Shown: positions 1-10,564, counted from the stretch's first letter. The stretch is 37,501 nt of DNA from an uncultured Alphaproteobacteria bacterium (GCA_902826245.1 CADEEA010000030.1:1-37501); one strand, 5' to 3'. Program-made: numbers and translations. The notes: generated by a model from the letters alone, not told the origin.

Positions 1-1561
<1,561 letters not shown>

Positions 1562-1654
1562 GAACGCAAAATAGGGCGCGCCGCGGGGATGCGCCAGCGC
1601 TGCGTCGGCGCCAGCGTTCACCAAAATGCCGTCGCTTGAATCATTGTCCTCCGC

Positions 1655-1762
1655 CGTCATTCCGGGGCGATGCGCAGCATCGAGCCCGGAACCCAGGGGA
1701 AGACGGAGCGCTGTGCGTTTGCCCCTGGGTTCCGGCACTCGCTTCGCGAGGCCGGAATGACG
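1655..1762. repeat. 108-bp nested palindromic intergenic repeat
   Basis: The outer arms CGTCATTCCGG (1655-1665) and CCGGAATGACG (1752-1762) are perfect inverses. Inner arms CCGGAACCCAGGGG and CCCCTGGGTTCCGG flank a central spacer, and each half carries a small hairpin (GATGCGCAGCATC and CTCGCTTCGCGAG). The structure fits a mobile REP/MITE-like palindrome. It lies between the divergent uvrB and aldo/keto reductase genes and may supply a transcript end or simply be a parasitic insertion. No coding function is seen. Confidence 0.85.
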
Positions 1763-1826
1763 ATGCTAGGTGGTTTGGAATAAATTCGTTGTCTAAGAGG
1801 TTGGCGCGGTGGCGGAGGAACCAAGT

Positions 1827-2807
1827 ATGAATAAACGCGAACTGGGACGTGGCGGCCCGAAACTCAACTCGGTCGGGCTGGGCTGCATGGGGATGTCGGC
1901 CTTCTATGGCCCGCCGATGACGCAAGCGGACGTCAATTCCCTGATCGCGCAAGCCATCGATCTGGGCGTCGAGCATTTCGACACCGCCGAACTCTACATG
2001 ACCAATGAGGAGCAGCTCGGCGAGGCTTTCGCCGGCAAGCGCGACAGGGTGTTCATCGCCACCAAGTTCGGCCCGCTCATCGACTGGTCCACAGGGCGGC
2101 GTCTCGGCGTCGATGGCGGCGAAACCAATATGCGCCGCGCCATCGAGCAATCGCTGACGCGGCTCAGGACCGACCACGTCGATCTCTATTACCTGCACCG
2201 TCCCGACAAGAAGCGCCCGATCGAGGAGACAATCGGCGCGATGGCGAAGCTGGTGGCGGAAGGCAAAGTGCGCGCGATTGGGCTGTCCGAGGCCAGTTCG
2301 GAGAACATCCGCCGCGGTGCCAAAGTGCATCCGATTGCGGCGATTCAAACTGAATACTCGATCTTCACGCGCGATGTGGAAAACAATGTGCTGCCTGCGA
2401 TCACGGAAGTCGGCGCTTCGCTGGTGGCGTATTCGCCCCTGGGCCGGGGCATGCTAACCGGCGCGTATTCGGTGGACGCCGCCAGCGACCGCGACTTCCG
2501 CCGACTGTCGCCGCGTTTCGCCGGCGATGCGTTCGAGGCCAATCGCGCGCTGGTGCGCGAAATCGAGGCGGTCGCGGTTGAGAAGAATTCCAAGGCCGCA
2601 CAGGTGGCGCTGGCCTGGGTGCTTGCCCGCGCGCCCAACATCCACGTCATTCCCGGCACCACCAAGCTCGCCAATCTGCGCACCAATCTCGGCGCGGGGG
2701 AGGTGACGCTGACCGACGCGGACATGAGCCGTCTCGGGGCGCTGGCCGAGCGCGTGACCGGCGAACGCTATGACGAAGCGGGGATGCGGGCGCTGGATAC
2801 GGATTGA
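1827..2807 (+). CDS. Aldo/keto reductase
   Basis: This is an NADPH-dependent oxidoreductase of the aldo/keto reductase superfamily, 326 aa, the usual size for the family; its substrate cannot be told. The ATG at 1827 is preceded by GGAGG at good spacing, so it is preferred to the GTG at 1809. The catalytic tetrad is recognisable: Asp and Tyr in HFDTAELYM, Lys in IATKFGP and His in YYLHRPD. The segments VRAIGLSEAS, IQTEYSIF and VAYSPLGRGMLTG are typical strand ends of the TIM barrel, and IHVIPGTTKLANL is the cofactor-phosphate-binding region near the C-terminus. It stands alone between a repeat and the hydroxylase block, and nothing ties it functionally to its neighbours. Confidence 0.93.
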   Translation: MNKRELGRGGPKLNSVGLGCMGMSAFYGPPMTQADVNSLIAQAIDLGVEHFDTAELYMTNEEQLGEAFAGKRDRVFIATKFGPLIDWSTGRRLGVDGGETNMRRAIEQSLTRLRTDHVDLYYLHRPDKKRPIEETIGAMAKLVAEGKVRAIGLSEASSENIRRGAKVHPIAAIQTEYSIFTRDVENNVLPAITEVGASLVAYSPLGRGMLTGAYSVDAASDRDFRRLSPRFAGDAFEANRALVREIEAVAVEKNSKAAQVALAWVLARAPNIHVIPGTTKLANLRTNLGAGEVTLTDADMSRLGALAERVTGERYDEAGMRALDTD

Positions 2808-2942
2808 TACCAATTGACAAGCCGCTGCACGTTTATGACGGTTCACTTTGGCGGCGTGGGTTGGCGGCCCGTTTGAGTGCGGCCACGCCCTAACCCAGGT
2901 GCGGCTGGAAGTGGGGACAACGAGGAAAGAAGTGCGAAATCC

Positions 2943-3947
2943 ATGAAATTGCGTTCGCGTTTTCTGCAATTGCCGCTGCTGTGCGACGCTGAGAGGCTGG
3001 CCGCGGAAGTGGGGGCGCTTGAGGAAGCGGCATGGCTGCCGCATCCGCAGAATTTCGCCGGCAACGATTTTTTGCCGCTCGTCTCGGTCAACGGGAATCC
3101 GCGCGAGGAATCATTCAAGGGACCGATGCGTCCGACGCCGCATATGCAGCGATGTCCCTATTTGGTCGACGTCGTCGCCAGCCTTGGGGCTTCGGTGGGG
3201 CGAACTCGGCTGATGCGTTTGACCGGCCACGCCGAAGTCTCGCCCCATTATGACGCCCACTATTATTGGCGCGAGCGGATGCGTGTTCACGTGCCAATTG
3301 TAACGCAGCCGACCGTTCGGTTCATTTGCGGGCCGGACGAGATTAACATGAAGGCCGGAGAGCTCTGGATTTTCGACACTTGGGAGCTTCACCGGGTAAT
3401 CAACGACGCTGTGCAATCGCGAATTCATCTGGTGGTCGACACCGTGGGTGGCGAGGGTTTCTGGCCACTTGCTATGAACGGTCGTAACCCGAGCCAAGTT
3501 TCGACGGCGCCTTGGACGCCTCGCCGGATCGCGCCGCAAGGCGTTCCGGCGTCGGCGCTCGATTTCGAAACTGCGAACGTGCCGACCGTCATGACCCCGT
3601 GGGAGGTGCGCGAGCACATCGATTTCTTGTTGTCCGAAGGCGACCCGCGGCACCCGGCTTTCGAAGCTACCAGCCTGGCGGCCGCGCGGTTCATTCATAC
3701 GTGGCGCGGACTTTGGTCGACGTTCGGCGAGTCGAGCGAGGGATGGCCGCGCTATCGGGCGGCGCTTGATGGGTTCATTGAGGCGCTGCGGCGCGAAGGC
3801 GCTACGGCGATCGTGCTGCGCAATGGCTGTAGCTTTGCTGCAGCGGTGGCGGCGCAGGTGTATAATGTGGCGCTGGCGGATCGAGCGCAGGACGATGGGG
3901 CGGGGGAGAGGCGCGGCCACGAGACCGGGAAGGTCGGCGCGATGTAG
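2943..3947 (+). CDS. Aspartyl/asparaginyl beta-hydroxylase family protein, single domain
   Basis: This is a 2-oxoglutarate/Fe(II) dioxygenase of the Asp/Asn beta-hydroxylase family, 334 aa from the ATG at 2943. An upstream in-frame start at 2877 would add 22 residues of poor character. Likely Fe ligands are His102 (SPHYDAHYYW) and His150 (TWELHRVIN); Arg160 in QSRIHLVVD fits the 2-oxoglutarate-binding Arg. The segment RMRVHVPI (113-120) matches the family motif after the first His. Asp104 lies two residues after His102, where classical members have no acidic ligand. The region from about 180 to the C-terminus has no recognised domain. The gene converges on the TPR-2OG oxygenase and opens the receptor/hydroxylase block. 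The substrate is unknown: it could be a protein, a peptide or a free amino-acid unit. Confidence 0.82.
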   Translation: MKLRSRFLQLPLLCDAERLAAEVGALEEAAWLPHPQNFAGNDFLPLVSVNGNPREESFKGPMRPTPHMQRCPYLVDVVASLGASVGRTRLMRLTGHAEVSPHYDAHYYWRERMRVHVPIVTQPTVRFICGPDEINMKAGELWIFDTWELHRVINDAVQSRIHLVVDTVGGEGFWPLAMNGRNPSQVSTAPWTPRRIAPQGVPASALDFETANVPTVMTPWEVREHIDFLLSEGDPRHPAFEATSLAAARFIHTWRGLWSTFGESSEGWPRYRAALDGFIEALRREGATAIVLRNGCSFAAAVAAQVYNVALADRAQDDGAGERRGHETGKVGAM

Positions 3948-3959
3948 TCAACGCGCTGG

Positions 3960-5357
3960 TCAGTCGCTGGGAGCAAGGTCGAAGGCAAATGTCAGACGCA
4001 TGCCGTCGCCTGAGAAGGGGATCGTGCCGTGCCACATATAGGATGGAAAGAGTACGAGACGGCCCGGCGCCGGCTCGATATGGCGCTCAGCTTCAAGCCC
4101 CAGGAGTTCCGCTAAGCTTGGCTCTCCGAACTTGGTCCATCCCTCGCGCCCCGTGCTCTCGAGGGGCATTTCCACATAGCATGCCGACGAAATCCAGCCC
4201 TTCGGGTGAACGTGGTTGATGTGGCGGCCGCCGGCGCTCATTTGGATCGACCACATTCCCTGGAATGCGTAATTGCCGAGGTTTCTCGAACGCACAGGAT
4301 CATGACCTGCGCCAAGCGCGTCGATGTAACCCCGCAATGGCGCCGCCAGGGCGGCAGGGAGCGCGCCGATAGCGGGGCTCTCCAGCTGTAGCAGATCGGC
4401 GGCCTGGCTTCCGCCCTTGATCGACTGCGCAAACGGATGGGCGCGATAGACGTGGGCTTGCTTCAGTTCACCCGCCAGGTCCGCCAGGTATTCTTCAAGC
4501 GACGGCCAGCCCGGCGGCGTCGTTAGGGTCGCCGTGCGCAGCAAGGCGTCGTAATTGTACAAGTCGGCGTAACGGGGATCAGCCAATAAGCGCCAGACGA
4601 CAGCCTGGAGCGCTATTGCATGCTGGTCCATCGGCCATCGGCGTCGGAAATCCGCAGCCGCGGCGCCGGCGCGCTCAATCTGGGTTGTCGCCAAAAAGGT
4701 CTCCACGAGCACCGCATGTGCCGCGGGAAGGCTTGGCGCCCTTGCTATGGCCCAAGAAGCGTGCCGCGCCGCGACGTCGATCTCTCCAACAGCCAACGCA
4801 GTCTGCGCCACGATCGTGGCGAAGTTGCCGTCCTCCGATGCGGCTGCCGCCGACAGCAGCAACTCAAGACCAGCCTGCCCGCGCCCGGCCTCTTGTAGCG
4901 CCTGCGCTTTAATCAAGATCAAGTCACGCGAGCCTGGCGCCTGGGCCAGGGCGCGATCGAGGTCTATGAGAGAGAGTTCGATGTCGCCAGTACGCATCCA
5001 TCGCAATTGCAACAGGTCGCGATGGACGTTTGCGCTGTCCCTTCGGCGCGCAGATTCGCGGTAACTGGCCTCAGCATCATCGAGCTGCCCAATGGCCTGC
5101 TGGCTTCGCGCGAGCACATGCCAGGTTTCGGGCGCGTCGAGCCCCATCCCGAGGGCGACGCTAAGGCAGCGTGCCGCTTCGGCCCAGCACCCCGCATCGC
5201 CCAAAGCGGAAGCCAAATTGTGCAAGGCAATTGCGTTGGCGGGGTGGGCTTCGACAATTCGCCGATGGGCCGCGATCGACTCCGCGAGCCTTCCCTCAGC
5301 TTTCAGCGCTTGGGCGCTCTTAGTGGCCTCGACTAGGTTCAACTGCGCTATGTCCAT
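3960..5357 (-). CDS. TPR-containing putative 2OG-Fe(II) oxygenase
   Basis: The 465-aa protein has an N-terminal tetratricopeptide region (about residues 10-260, e.g. NAIALHNLASALGDAGCWAE and a further repeat near 76-104). A C-terminal jelly-roll domain of the putative 2OG-Fe(II) oxygenase type follows (about 355-462). Likely metal ligands lie in HINHVHPKGWISS (His382/His384) and at His443 in SYMWHGTIPF; Arg454 in GMRLTFAFDL is the likely 2-oxoglutarate contact. There is no signal peptide, so it is probably cytosolic. It lies 23 nt downstream of the exported protein gene at 5381-5953 on the same strand, so the two are probably one operon. A near-perfect Shine-Dalgarno (AGGAGGT, 5376-5382) overlaps that gene's stop codon but is 18 nt from the ATG, so the exact start is open. 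Confidence 0.88.
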   Translation of the reverse strand: MDIAQLNLVEATKSAQALKAEGRLAESIAAHRRIVEAHPANAIALHNLASALGDAGCWAEAARCLSVALGMGLDAPETWHVLARSQQAIGQLDDAEASYRESARRRDSANVHRDLLQLRWMRTGDIELSLIDLDRALAQAPGSRDLILIKAQALQEAGRGQAGLELLLSAAAASEDGNFATIVAQTALAVGEIDVAARHASWAIARAPSLPAAHAVLVETFLATTQIERAGAAAADFRRRWPMDQHAIALQAVVWRLLADPRYADLYNYDALLRTATLTTPPGWPSLEEYLADLAGELKQAHVYRAHPFAQSIKGGSQAADLLQLESPAIGALPAALAAPLRGYIDALGAGHDPVRSRNLGNYAFQGMWSIQMSAGGRHINHVHPKGWISSACYVEMPLESTGREGWTKFGEPSLAELLGLEAERHIEPAPGRLVLFPSYMWHGTIPFSGDGMRLTFAFDLAPSD

Positions 5358-5380
5358 CGCGTTCGCGTACAGCGGACCTC

Positions 5381-5953
5381 CTAGTTCTCTCGACGAACGC
5401 GGTGGGGGGCGCCGCCGCGTTGGGGTGAGAGAACAAAGCTACCGAGAAGTCCGCGCCGGATAGTGATGGTATCGCCAACCCTCACGTTCGAAGCGCGTTG
5501 GGGCTCGGTTTGAGTCCAGCGTTGGCCGTTGTCCATTATGAAAGTGAAGCTGCCGTCCCGATGGTCAATGATGCGCGCGATTGTCGCTTCCACGCTTGCT
5601 ACTTCAGATCTGCGGTCGCCGAATCCGGGTAGCATTTGGGCGATGCTCGGCGTGCTGAGACCGAACGTCTCGCGCTGCAGTGCTTCGACCCGCTCTCGGT
5701 CCAGTGTAATGCTCCACTCCGGGGGCGCTGATGCGCCGGCGGCGCCTTGTTGCAGGTCGGCTTGGGCCAATCCCGCGCCGATTTCGTCGTAGCAGGCAAG
5801 GCGAGAGGCGCCGTCGCTCAGCGAAGCGCATGATCGCACTTGGTCGCGCAGGCCTGCATCGGCGGGGGGGGCTTGAGCAAAAGCGCAACCGCCGGAAAGG
5901 GCGAAGATGATCCCAGGAAGGAGCACGCTTGGTGGTTTCAACATTATTGCCAT
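5381..5953 (-). CDS. Exported small protein with C-x11-C and FGxSxPS motifs (copy 1)
   Basis: The function is not recognised. The protein is 190 aa from the ATG at 5953; the ATG at 5944 is also possible. It begins with a signal peptide ending near GGCAFA-QA (about residue 27). The mature N-terminus has SCASLSDGASRLACYDEIG, with Cys42 and Cys54 spaced C-x11-C and the RLxCYD element also seen in VasI-like envelope proteins. Then come RETFGLSTPSIAQ and a beta-rich C-terminal part (FTFIMDNGQRWTQTE, VRVGDTITIRRGLLGSF, ending HRVRREN). The gene at 10565-11092 is a clear paralogue. It is divergent from the TonB receptor at 6225 and co-directional with the TPR-oxygenase. A periplasmic location is inferred from the signal peptide. 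Confidence 0.8.
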   Translation of the reverse strand: MAIMLKPPSVLLPGIIFALSGGCAFAQAPPADAGLRDQVRSCASLSDGASRLACYDEIGAGLAQADLQQGAAGASAPPEWSITLDRERVEALQRETFGLSTPSIAQMLPGFGDRRSEVASVEATIARIIDHRDGSFTFIMDNGQRWTQTEPQRASNVRVGDTITIRRGLLGSFVLSPQRGGAPHRVRREN

Positions 5954-6224
5954 TTCGTAATATTTAGGGCCGCCGGGCGAGATTTTGCCCGTTCGCTCGG
6001 TGAAGCCAGCCCACGGACGGTCCAGCGCGGTTGCGAATGAGCCACAATTACGACGAAAATCAGAAATTTGCGACAGCCGATGTGGTGTTGGTGTTGCAGA
6101 TCGAATACAGATTAACCTTAACTTGGAGTCGGCTGGGGCGCCTCGCGGCGTCCCTCGCACCGGTGGCGCGGCGGTCGCGCTTAGGGGCTCCAGTGCGCTT
6201 TGCGCTTCTGAGGGGAATGAGGAA
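5954..6224. promoter_or_regulatory. Divergent control region, TonB receptor 1 / exported protein 1
   Basis: These 271 bp separate two divergent genes and should hold both promoters. The left half is A/T-richer, the right half GC-rich. GAGG just before the ATG at 6225 is a good ribosome binding site for the receptor. I could not pick a convincing -35/-10 pair. No cobalamin-box sequence was seen, so a vitamin B12 riboswitch is unlikely. Confidence 0.45.
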
Positions 6225-9110
6225 ATGGCCGATTCAGCTAAGGGTACGCGTAATAAGTTGTTGATGACTGGCTCCTCGCTGTTCGCAGCGGCAGCGATGG
6301 TATTTACGGCCGCGCCGGCCACCGCTCAGGACTCAGCTGGCGAAGAAGAGGACGTGATTGTCGTCACCGGCTCGCGCATCGCTCGCCCTGGTTTCGTCTC
6401 TAACAGTCCGATCTCCACCGTGGGCGGCGCAGAGCTCGCTCTGCAGCAGCCGGTGGATGTCGAAGAAATCCTGCGCAATCAGCCGCAATTCGGCTCCGGA
6501 AACGGCGCCCAGGTGAACAACGGTTCTTCGGGAGCGTCGACGCTGGATTTGCGCGGCCTTTCCGAACCGCGCACCCTTTCCCTAATCGACGGCAAGCGAA
6601 TGGTCGGCTTCGGGCCAGGTGGGCTGTTTGACGTAAGCGCAGTGCCGCTTGCGCTGCTCTCTCGGGTGGACGTTGTCACGGGCGGCGCTTCCGCCGTGTA
6701 CGGCTCTGACGCCATGGCGGGCGTCGTCAACTTTATCCTGAACGACGATTTCCAAGGCGTCGATATCCGCGCGGAGCACAGTGAAAACGATCTCCACGAC
6801 ACCGGGCAAACCGACTCTGTTGCGCTGACCTTGGGGGCGAGCTTCGACAACGGCCGAGGAAACGCTGCGTTGAGCCTGAGCTGGCTGGATCGTGAGTCGG
6901 TATTCCAAATTAAGGGACCAGCCGCGTTGTCGCCCGGCGCCAGTTCGACCTCGGTGCCTTCTGGCGTCGATTCGGCCGTTGGCGGCCGCACGCAATTTGC
7001 GGCGAACGGCGATCTGGTGCCTTTCTATCAGTTCTTCGACTTCAATGGGCAAAACCTCTACCAGGCGCCGCAACAACGTTGGAACGCGACTTCGATCGCG
7101 AGTTACGAGATCAACCCGAACGTCGAGGTTTACTCGCGTTTTGTGTATAGCAGCTCAACCAGCGCGCCCCAACTTGCCTCCTCGGGAACGTTCGGACTGG
7201 CCTTTGAAGTCCCGCTCAACAGCCCGTTCTTGAATGCGCAGGCGTCGAATTATTTGGCTGCGAACAACCCGGTGATAGCGTGCGCCGATCCTGCCTTCGC
7301 GCAATGCGTTGACGTTGGTCTGCGCTGGCGCGGGGTGGACGTCGGCGCGCGGCAATATTCCTTCGAGTATGACACTTTCCAAATGCTCGCGGGCGTGCGC
7401 GGCGACATCAACGATACCTGGAGCTATGACGTTGCGTTTGCGCGCGGCGAGAGCAGCCTGAAGCGTCAACAGAACAACGACATCGACGCAACGCGCGTTC
7501 AACAGGCGCTCTTTGCGCTCGATGCGAACACCTGTTCGGACCCGTCGAATTTCTGCTCGCCGTTGAACATCTTCAGCCCGGCGACTGCGCCTACGGCCGC
7601 GGCGCTCGATTTCATCCGGCTTAATCTTCAAGTCCAAGCGCTTACGACACAAGAATATGCGACGGGCTCCGTCACCGGCGACCTGGGCGCGTTCAAGAGC
7701 CCGCTTGCGTCATCGCCCATAGGCGTGTCGTTCGGGGTCGAATATCGCAATGAGGCGTCGGACTATCGTCCTGACGCGGCGTCGCAGGCGGGGATTTCCC
7801 CCGGCTTCGGCCAAACATTGCCTGTCAGCGGGGAATATGACGTCCTTGAAGCCTTCGGCGAAGCGCTCGTGCCTTTGGTTGAAGACGCGCCATTCGCGGA
7901 ATCGCTGAATTTGGAACTCGGCTACCGCACGTCCGACTATTCAAGCTCGGGGCGTGTGGAATCGTATAAGTTCGGCGGTGACTGGACGCCGTTCGAAGGC
8001 CTGCGCCTTCGCGCGATGTATCAGCGAGCGGTCCGCGCGGCCAATATCAACGAGTTGTTCGGACCCTTCACGCCAGGCACCGGGGACCTATTGGTTGACC
8101 CGTGCGCAGGCGTTACGCTCGCGGGCAACGCGACGTTGTTCAATCTTTGCGTCGCGACAGGTGTTCCGAACCCAGCGGTGCTCGCTCAGCCTACATCGGG
8201 CCAAGTGAACAACTTCTCGGGCGGCAACCCAGCCCTCGATCCGGAAGAAGCCGATACGATCACAATTGGCGGCGTGTTCAGGCCGTCGCAATTGCCTGGC
8301 TTCTCGGTCACGGTGGATTATTTCAACATCAAGGTGAACGACGCCATTTCCATTCGTCCGGCGTTCGATGTGCTTGATGGCTGCTATAGCCCCACCCGAA
8401 ACACTACGGCCGATCCGAATGCGGCGGACTGCCTGCTGATCACCCGAAACACGATCAATGGCACGATGGAGGGCGATCCGGCGTTTGGCGTCAATCAACG
8501 GACGCAGAACATCGGTGAAGTGGAAGTTGAGGGCATTGATTACGGGTTGGCCTACACCTGGGACATCGGCGCATGGGGTGAAGTGGAGGCATCGTTCGAC
8601 GGCACCCACTTGCTGGCCACCGAATACAACCCGAGCAGCGGCGTTGTGGATTGCTTGGGTTATTATGGAAAGACCTGCGGCCTTCCCAGCACAGTAAACG
8701 CGTCGGTCGGCGGTCCAGTCTCCGAGGACAGGTTCGTTCAGCGGACGACCTGGCATTATGGAGACTTCGACCTCTCCTATCGGTGGCGCTACCAGAGCGG
8801 CGTCGACCTGGATCAGCGCACCTCGGCAGGGCTGGCCGTCCCGGGTGTTGTCGATGAACTGGGCGTCGATCCTGCAGACATAGCCAAGTCTTTGAGCATC
8901 GATTCGCTCAGCTACATCGATCTGGCAGGGCAGTGGCAGGTGAACGATCAATGGCGGATCAACCTGACCGTAACCAATGTCACCAACCAGGACGCGCCGT
9001 TTGTCGCGACCGGCATCGGGCCAACCACCTTTAACAGCGGCAACACCTACCCGTCTTCTTATGACGTGCTTGGCCGCGTACTCTCGGTTGGCGTGCAAGC
9101 GAAGTTCTGA
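6225..9110 (+). CDS. TonB-dependent receptor 1
   Basis: This is an outer-membrane active transporter driven by TonB-ExbB-ExbD, 961 aa. The start at 6225 follows GAGG and gives a typical signal peptide (about 1-34, ending PATA-QD); the frame is open upstream but that stretch lacks receptor character. The TonB box EDVIVVTG is at 42-49. The plug domain includes TLDLRGLSEPRTLSLIDGKR and RVDVVTGGASAVYGSDAMAG. The 22-strand barrel ends in GVQAKF, with the terminal aromatic expected for BAM recognition. The ligand is unknown. A hairpin terminator follows, then the TPR-Asp/Asn hydroxylase on the same strand. The closest relative in the window is the receptor at 11463. Confidence 0.95.
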   Translation: MADSAKGTRNKLLMTGSSLFAAAAMVFTAAPATAQDSAGEEEDVIVVTGSRIARPGFVSNSPISTVGGAELALQQPVDVEEILRNQPQFGSGNGAQVNNGSSGASTLDLRGLSEPRTLSLIDGKRMVGFGPGGLFDVSAVPLALLSRVDVVTGGASAVYGSDAMAGVVNFILNDDFQGVDIRAEHSENDLHDTGQTDSVALTLGASFDNGRGNAALSLSWLDRESVFQIKGPAALSPGASSTSVPSGVDSAVGGRTQFAANGDLVPFYQFFDFNGQNLYQAPQQRWNATSIASYEINPNVEVYSRFVYSSSTSAPQLASSGTFGLAFEVPLNSPFLNAQASNYLAANNPVIACADPAFAQCVDVGLRWRGVDVGARQYSFEYDTFQMLAGVRGDINDTWSYDVAFARGESSLKRQQNNDIDATRVQQALFALDANTCSDPSNFCSPLNIFSPATAPTAAALDFIRLNLQVQALTTQEYATGSVTGDLGAFKSPLASSPIGVSFGVEYRNEASDYRPDAASQAGISPGFGQTLPVSGEYDVLEAFGEALVPLVEDAPFAESLNLELGYRTSDYSSSGRVESYKFGGDWTPFEGLRLRAMYQRAVRAANINELFGPFTPGTGDLLVDPCAGVTLAGNATLFNLCVATGVPNPAVLAQPTSGQVNNFSGGNPALDPEEADTITIGGVFRPSQLPGFSVTVDYFNIKVNDAISIRPAFDVLDGCYSPTRNTTADPNAADCLLITRNTINGTMEGDPAFGVNQRTQNIGEVEVEGIDYGLAYTWDIGAWGEVEASFDGTHLLATEYNPSSGVVDCLGYYGKTCGLPSTVNASVGGPVSEDRFVQRTTWHYGDFDLSYRWRYQSGVDLDQRTSAGLAVPGVVDELGVDPADIAKSLSIDSLSYIDLAGQWQVNDQWRINLTVTNVTNQDAPFVATGIGPTTFNSGNTYPSSYDVLGRVLSVGVQAKF

Positions 9111-9140
9111 TCGTTCTTTTTGATGTAACTAAAAAAGCTT

Positions 9141-9177
9141 CATGGCGGGCCCTCCTGGGTCCGCCATGTTGCTTTTT
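9141..9177 (+). terminator. Rho-independent terminator after TonB receptor 1
   Basis: A 12-bp stem (CATGGCGGGCCC pairing with GGGTCCGCCATG, one G-T pair) with the loop TCCT is followed by a short T-rich run (TTGCTTTTT). It starts 31 bp after the receptor stop. A very similar hairpin follows TonB receptor 2. Confidence 0.8.
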
Positions 9178-9244
9178 GGGCAGCACTCTCCATTGAATCC
9201 CCGAGTAGGCCGTCTAGCTTGAATTTGGCCAAGGCGACGTTCGA

Positions 9245-10510
9245 ATGGACATAAACGCGATTTCTGCTGCGGCGCGCGAGGCTGCACAACGAGGCGATTG
9301 GCCGACAGCGGAACGCCTGTGGGAGGACGTGCGCAGTCTCGACCCGAACAACGCTGCGGCGCTGTTCAGCCTTGGCGTTCATGCCATGCAGCGGCGGGAC
9401 TTTGCCGCCGCGGCCTCACGCATGGAGGCCGCGTGCGCCGCCTCTCCTGGCGATGCCATGGCGCGATTGACGCTTGGGGTCATCCGGCGTGAACTCAACG
9501 ACTTGTCCGGTGAACTCGCCGCGATCGAAGCGGCGCTGGCGATAGACGCTTATTTTTTGCCGGCGATATTGGCCAAGGGGGCTTGGCTGGAGCGGCAGGG
9601 AATGGCGGCTGGCGCCGCTCTTTATTATCGCAGCGCAGTGAAGTTCGCGCCGCCCGAGCAAAAGTGGCCGGACGGCTTGCGGCTCCAGCTCTCCCATGCC
9701 CGAAGTGTTGCGGACAATTTCTCGGCGACAATGGAGGGGTCTCTCAATGAGTCGATGAAGGACTCATTGGTGTCGCTGCCGCTCGCCGCAAGGGCGCGCT
9801 GGCAAGAAGCAGCGTCGATCATGGCGGGCCGCAGCGAGCCCTATCGGTCCCAATGCAACCAGCTTCACGTGCCGCGCCTCCCTGCGGTCCCGTTCTTCGA
9901 TGTGTCGCTGTTTCCATGGGTTGCTGCGGTTGAGGCGGCGACTGCTGACATTCACGCCGAGTTATTGGCGCTCCTCGACGAGGGCGGCGGCGAAGAATTT
10001 CAGCCCTATGTGGCGTACAAGCCGGGCGCGCCTGTCAACCAATGGAAAGAACTCAACCACTCGCCGCGTTGGAGCGCATTTCACCTCTGGCGGGCCGGCC
10101 GCCCCGTGGCGGAGAATTTGGCTCGCTGCCCAAGGACGGCGGAGGCGTTGGAAGCGGTCTCCATGGCCTCCATCGACGGGCTTTGTCCGAACGCCATGTT
10201 CTCGGCGCTGGCGCCCAACACGCACATCCCGCCCCACAATGGTGAAACCAATGCGCGCGTGGTGGCGCATTTGCCGCTTATAGTCCCTGACGGGTGTTCC
10301 TATCGGGTTGGCTACGACAAACGGCAGTGGGAGGTCGGAAAGATCCTCGTATTCGACGATACGATCGAACACGAGGCGCGCAACGACAGCGACCAATTGC
10401 GTGTGGTGCTGATCTTCGATGTTTGGAATCCGTTCTTGTCAGAAGCCGAACACGCGCTGGTGTGCGAACTGATGGCGGCGGCGCGCCGCATCGTGTCGCC
10501 GGATGCCTAA
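9245..10510 (+). CDS. TPR protein with C-terminal Asp/Asn beta-hydroxylase domain
   Basis: The 421-aa protein has an N-terminal TPR region (about residues 5-140, e.g. NAAALFSLGVHAMQRRDFAA) and a C-terminal aspartyl/asparaginyl beta-hydroxylase domain (about 230-395). Fe-ligand histidines are His331 in PPHNGETNARVV and His376 in FDDTIEHEARN; Arg386 in LRVVLIFDVWNP is the probable 2-oxoglutarate contact. These match the family pattern better than the single-domain hydroxylase at 2943 does. No signal peptide is seen, so it is probably cytosolic. It lies 134 bp downstream of TonB receptor 1 beyond a terminator and converges on the exported protein gene at 10565. The substrate is unknown; the TPR part suggests a protein or peptide partner, which is an inference. 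Confidence 0.87.
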   Translation: MDINAISAAAREAAQRGDWPTAERLWEDVRSLDPNNAAALFSLGVHAMQRRDFAAAASRMEAACAASPGDAMARLTLGVIRRELNDLSGELAAIEAALAIDAYFLPAILAKGAWLERQGMAAGAALYYRSAVKFAPPEQKWPDGLRLQLSHARSVADNFSATMEGSLNESMKDSLVSLPLAARARWQEAASIMAGRSEPYRSQCNQLHVPRLPAVPFFDVSLFPWVAAVEAATADIHAELLALLDEGGGEEFQPYVAYKPGAPVNQWKELNHSPRWSAFHLWRAGRPVAENLARCPRTAEALEAVSMASIDGLCPNAMFSALAPNTHIPPHNGETNARVVAHLPLIVPDGCSYRVGYDKRQWEVGKILVFDDTIEHEARNDSDQLRVVLIFDVWNPFLSEAEHALVCELMAAARRIVSPDA

Positions 10511-10564
10511 AGCGTGAAGAGACCATGGCTTGGATCGCGAACAGCGCCAAGTCACTCGCCGCCT

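Noticed and set aside
1618..1644. Nine-codon micro-frame before uvrB as a leader-peptide gene
   Set aside because: It has a GGAGG site but no codon run or attenuator pattern, so it was kept only as a start-site ambiguity, not as a gene.
2814..2836. TTGACA as a promoter for the hydroxylase at 2943
   Set aside because: No acceptable -10 box lies at 16-18 bp; the nearest TATGAC is only 14 bp away.
5954..6224. Cobalamin riboswitch upstream of TonB receptor 1
   Set aside because: No B12-box-like sequence or typical multi-stem arrangement could be seen; the same was concluded for 11093-11462.
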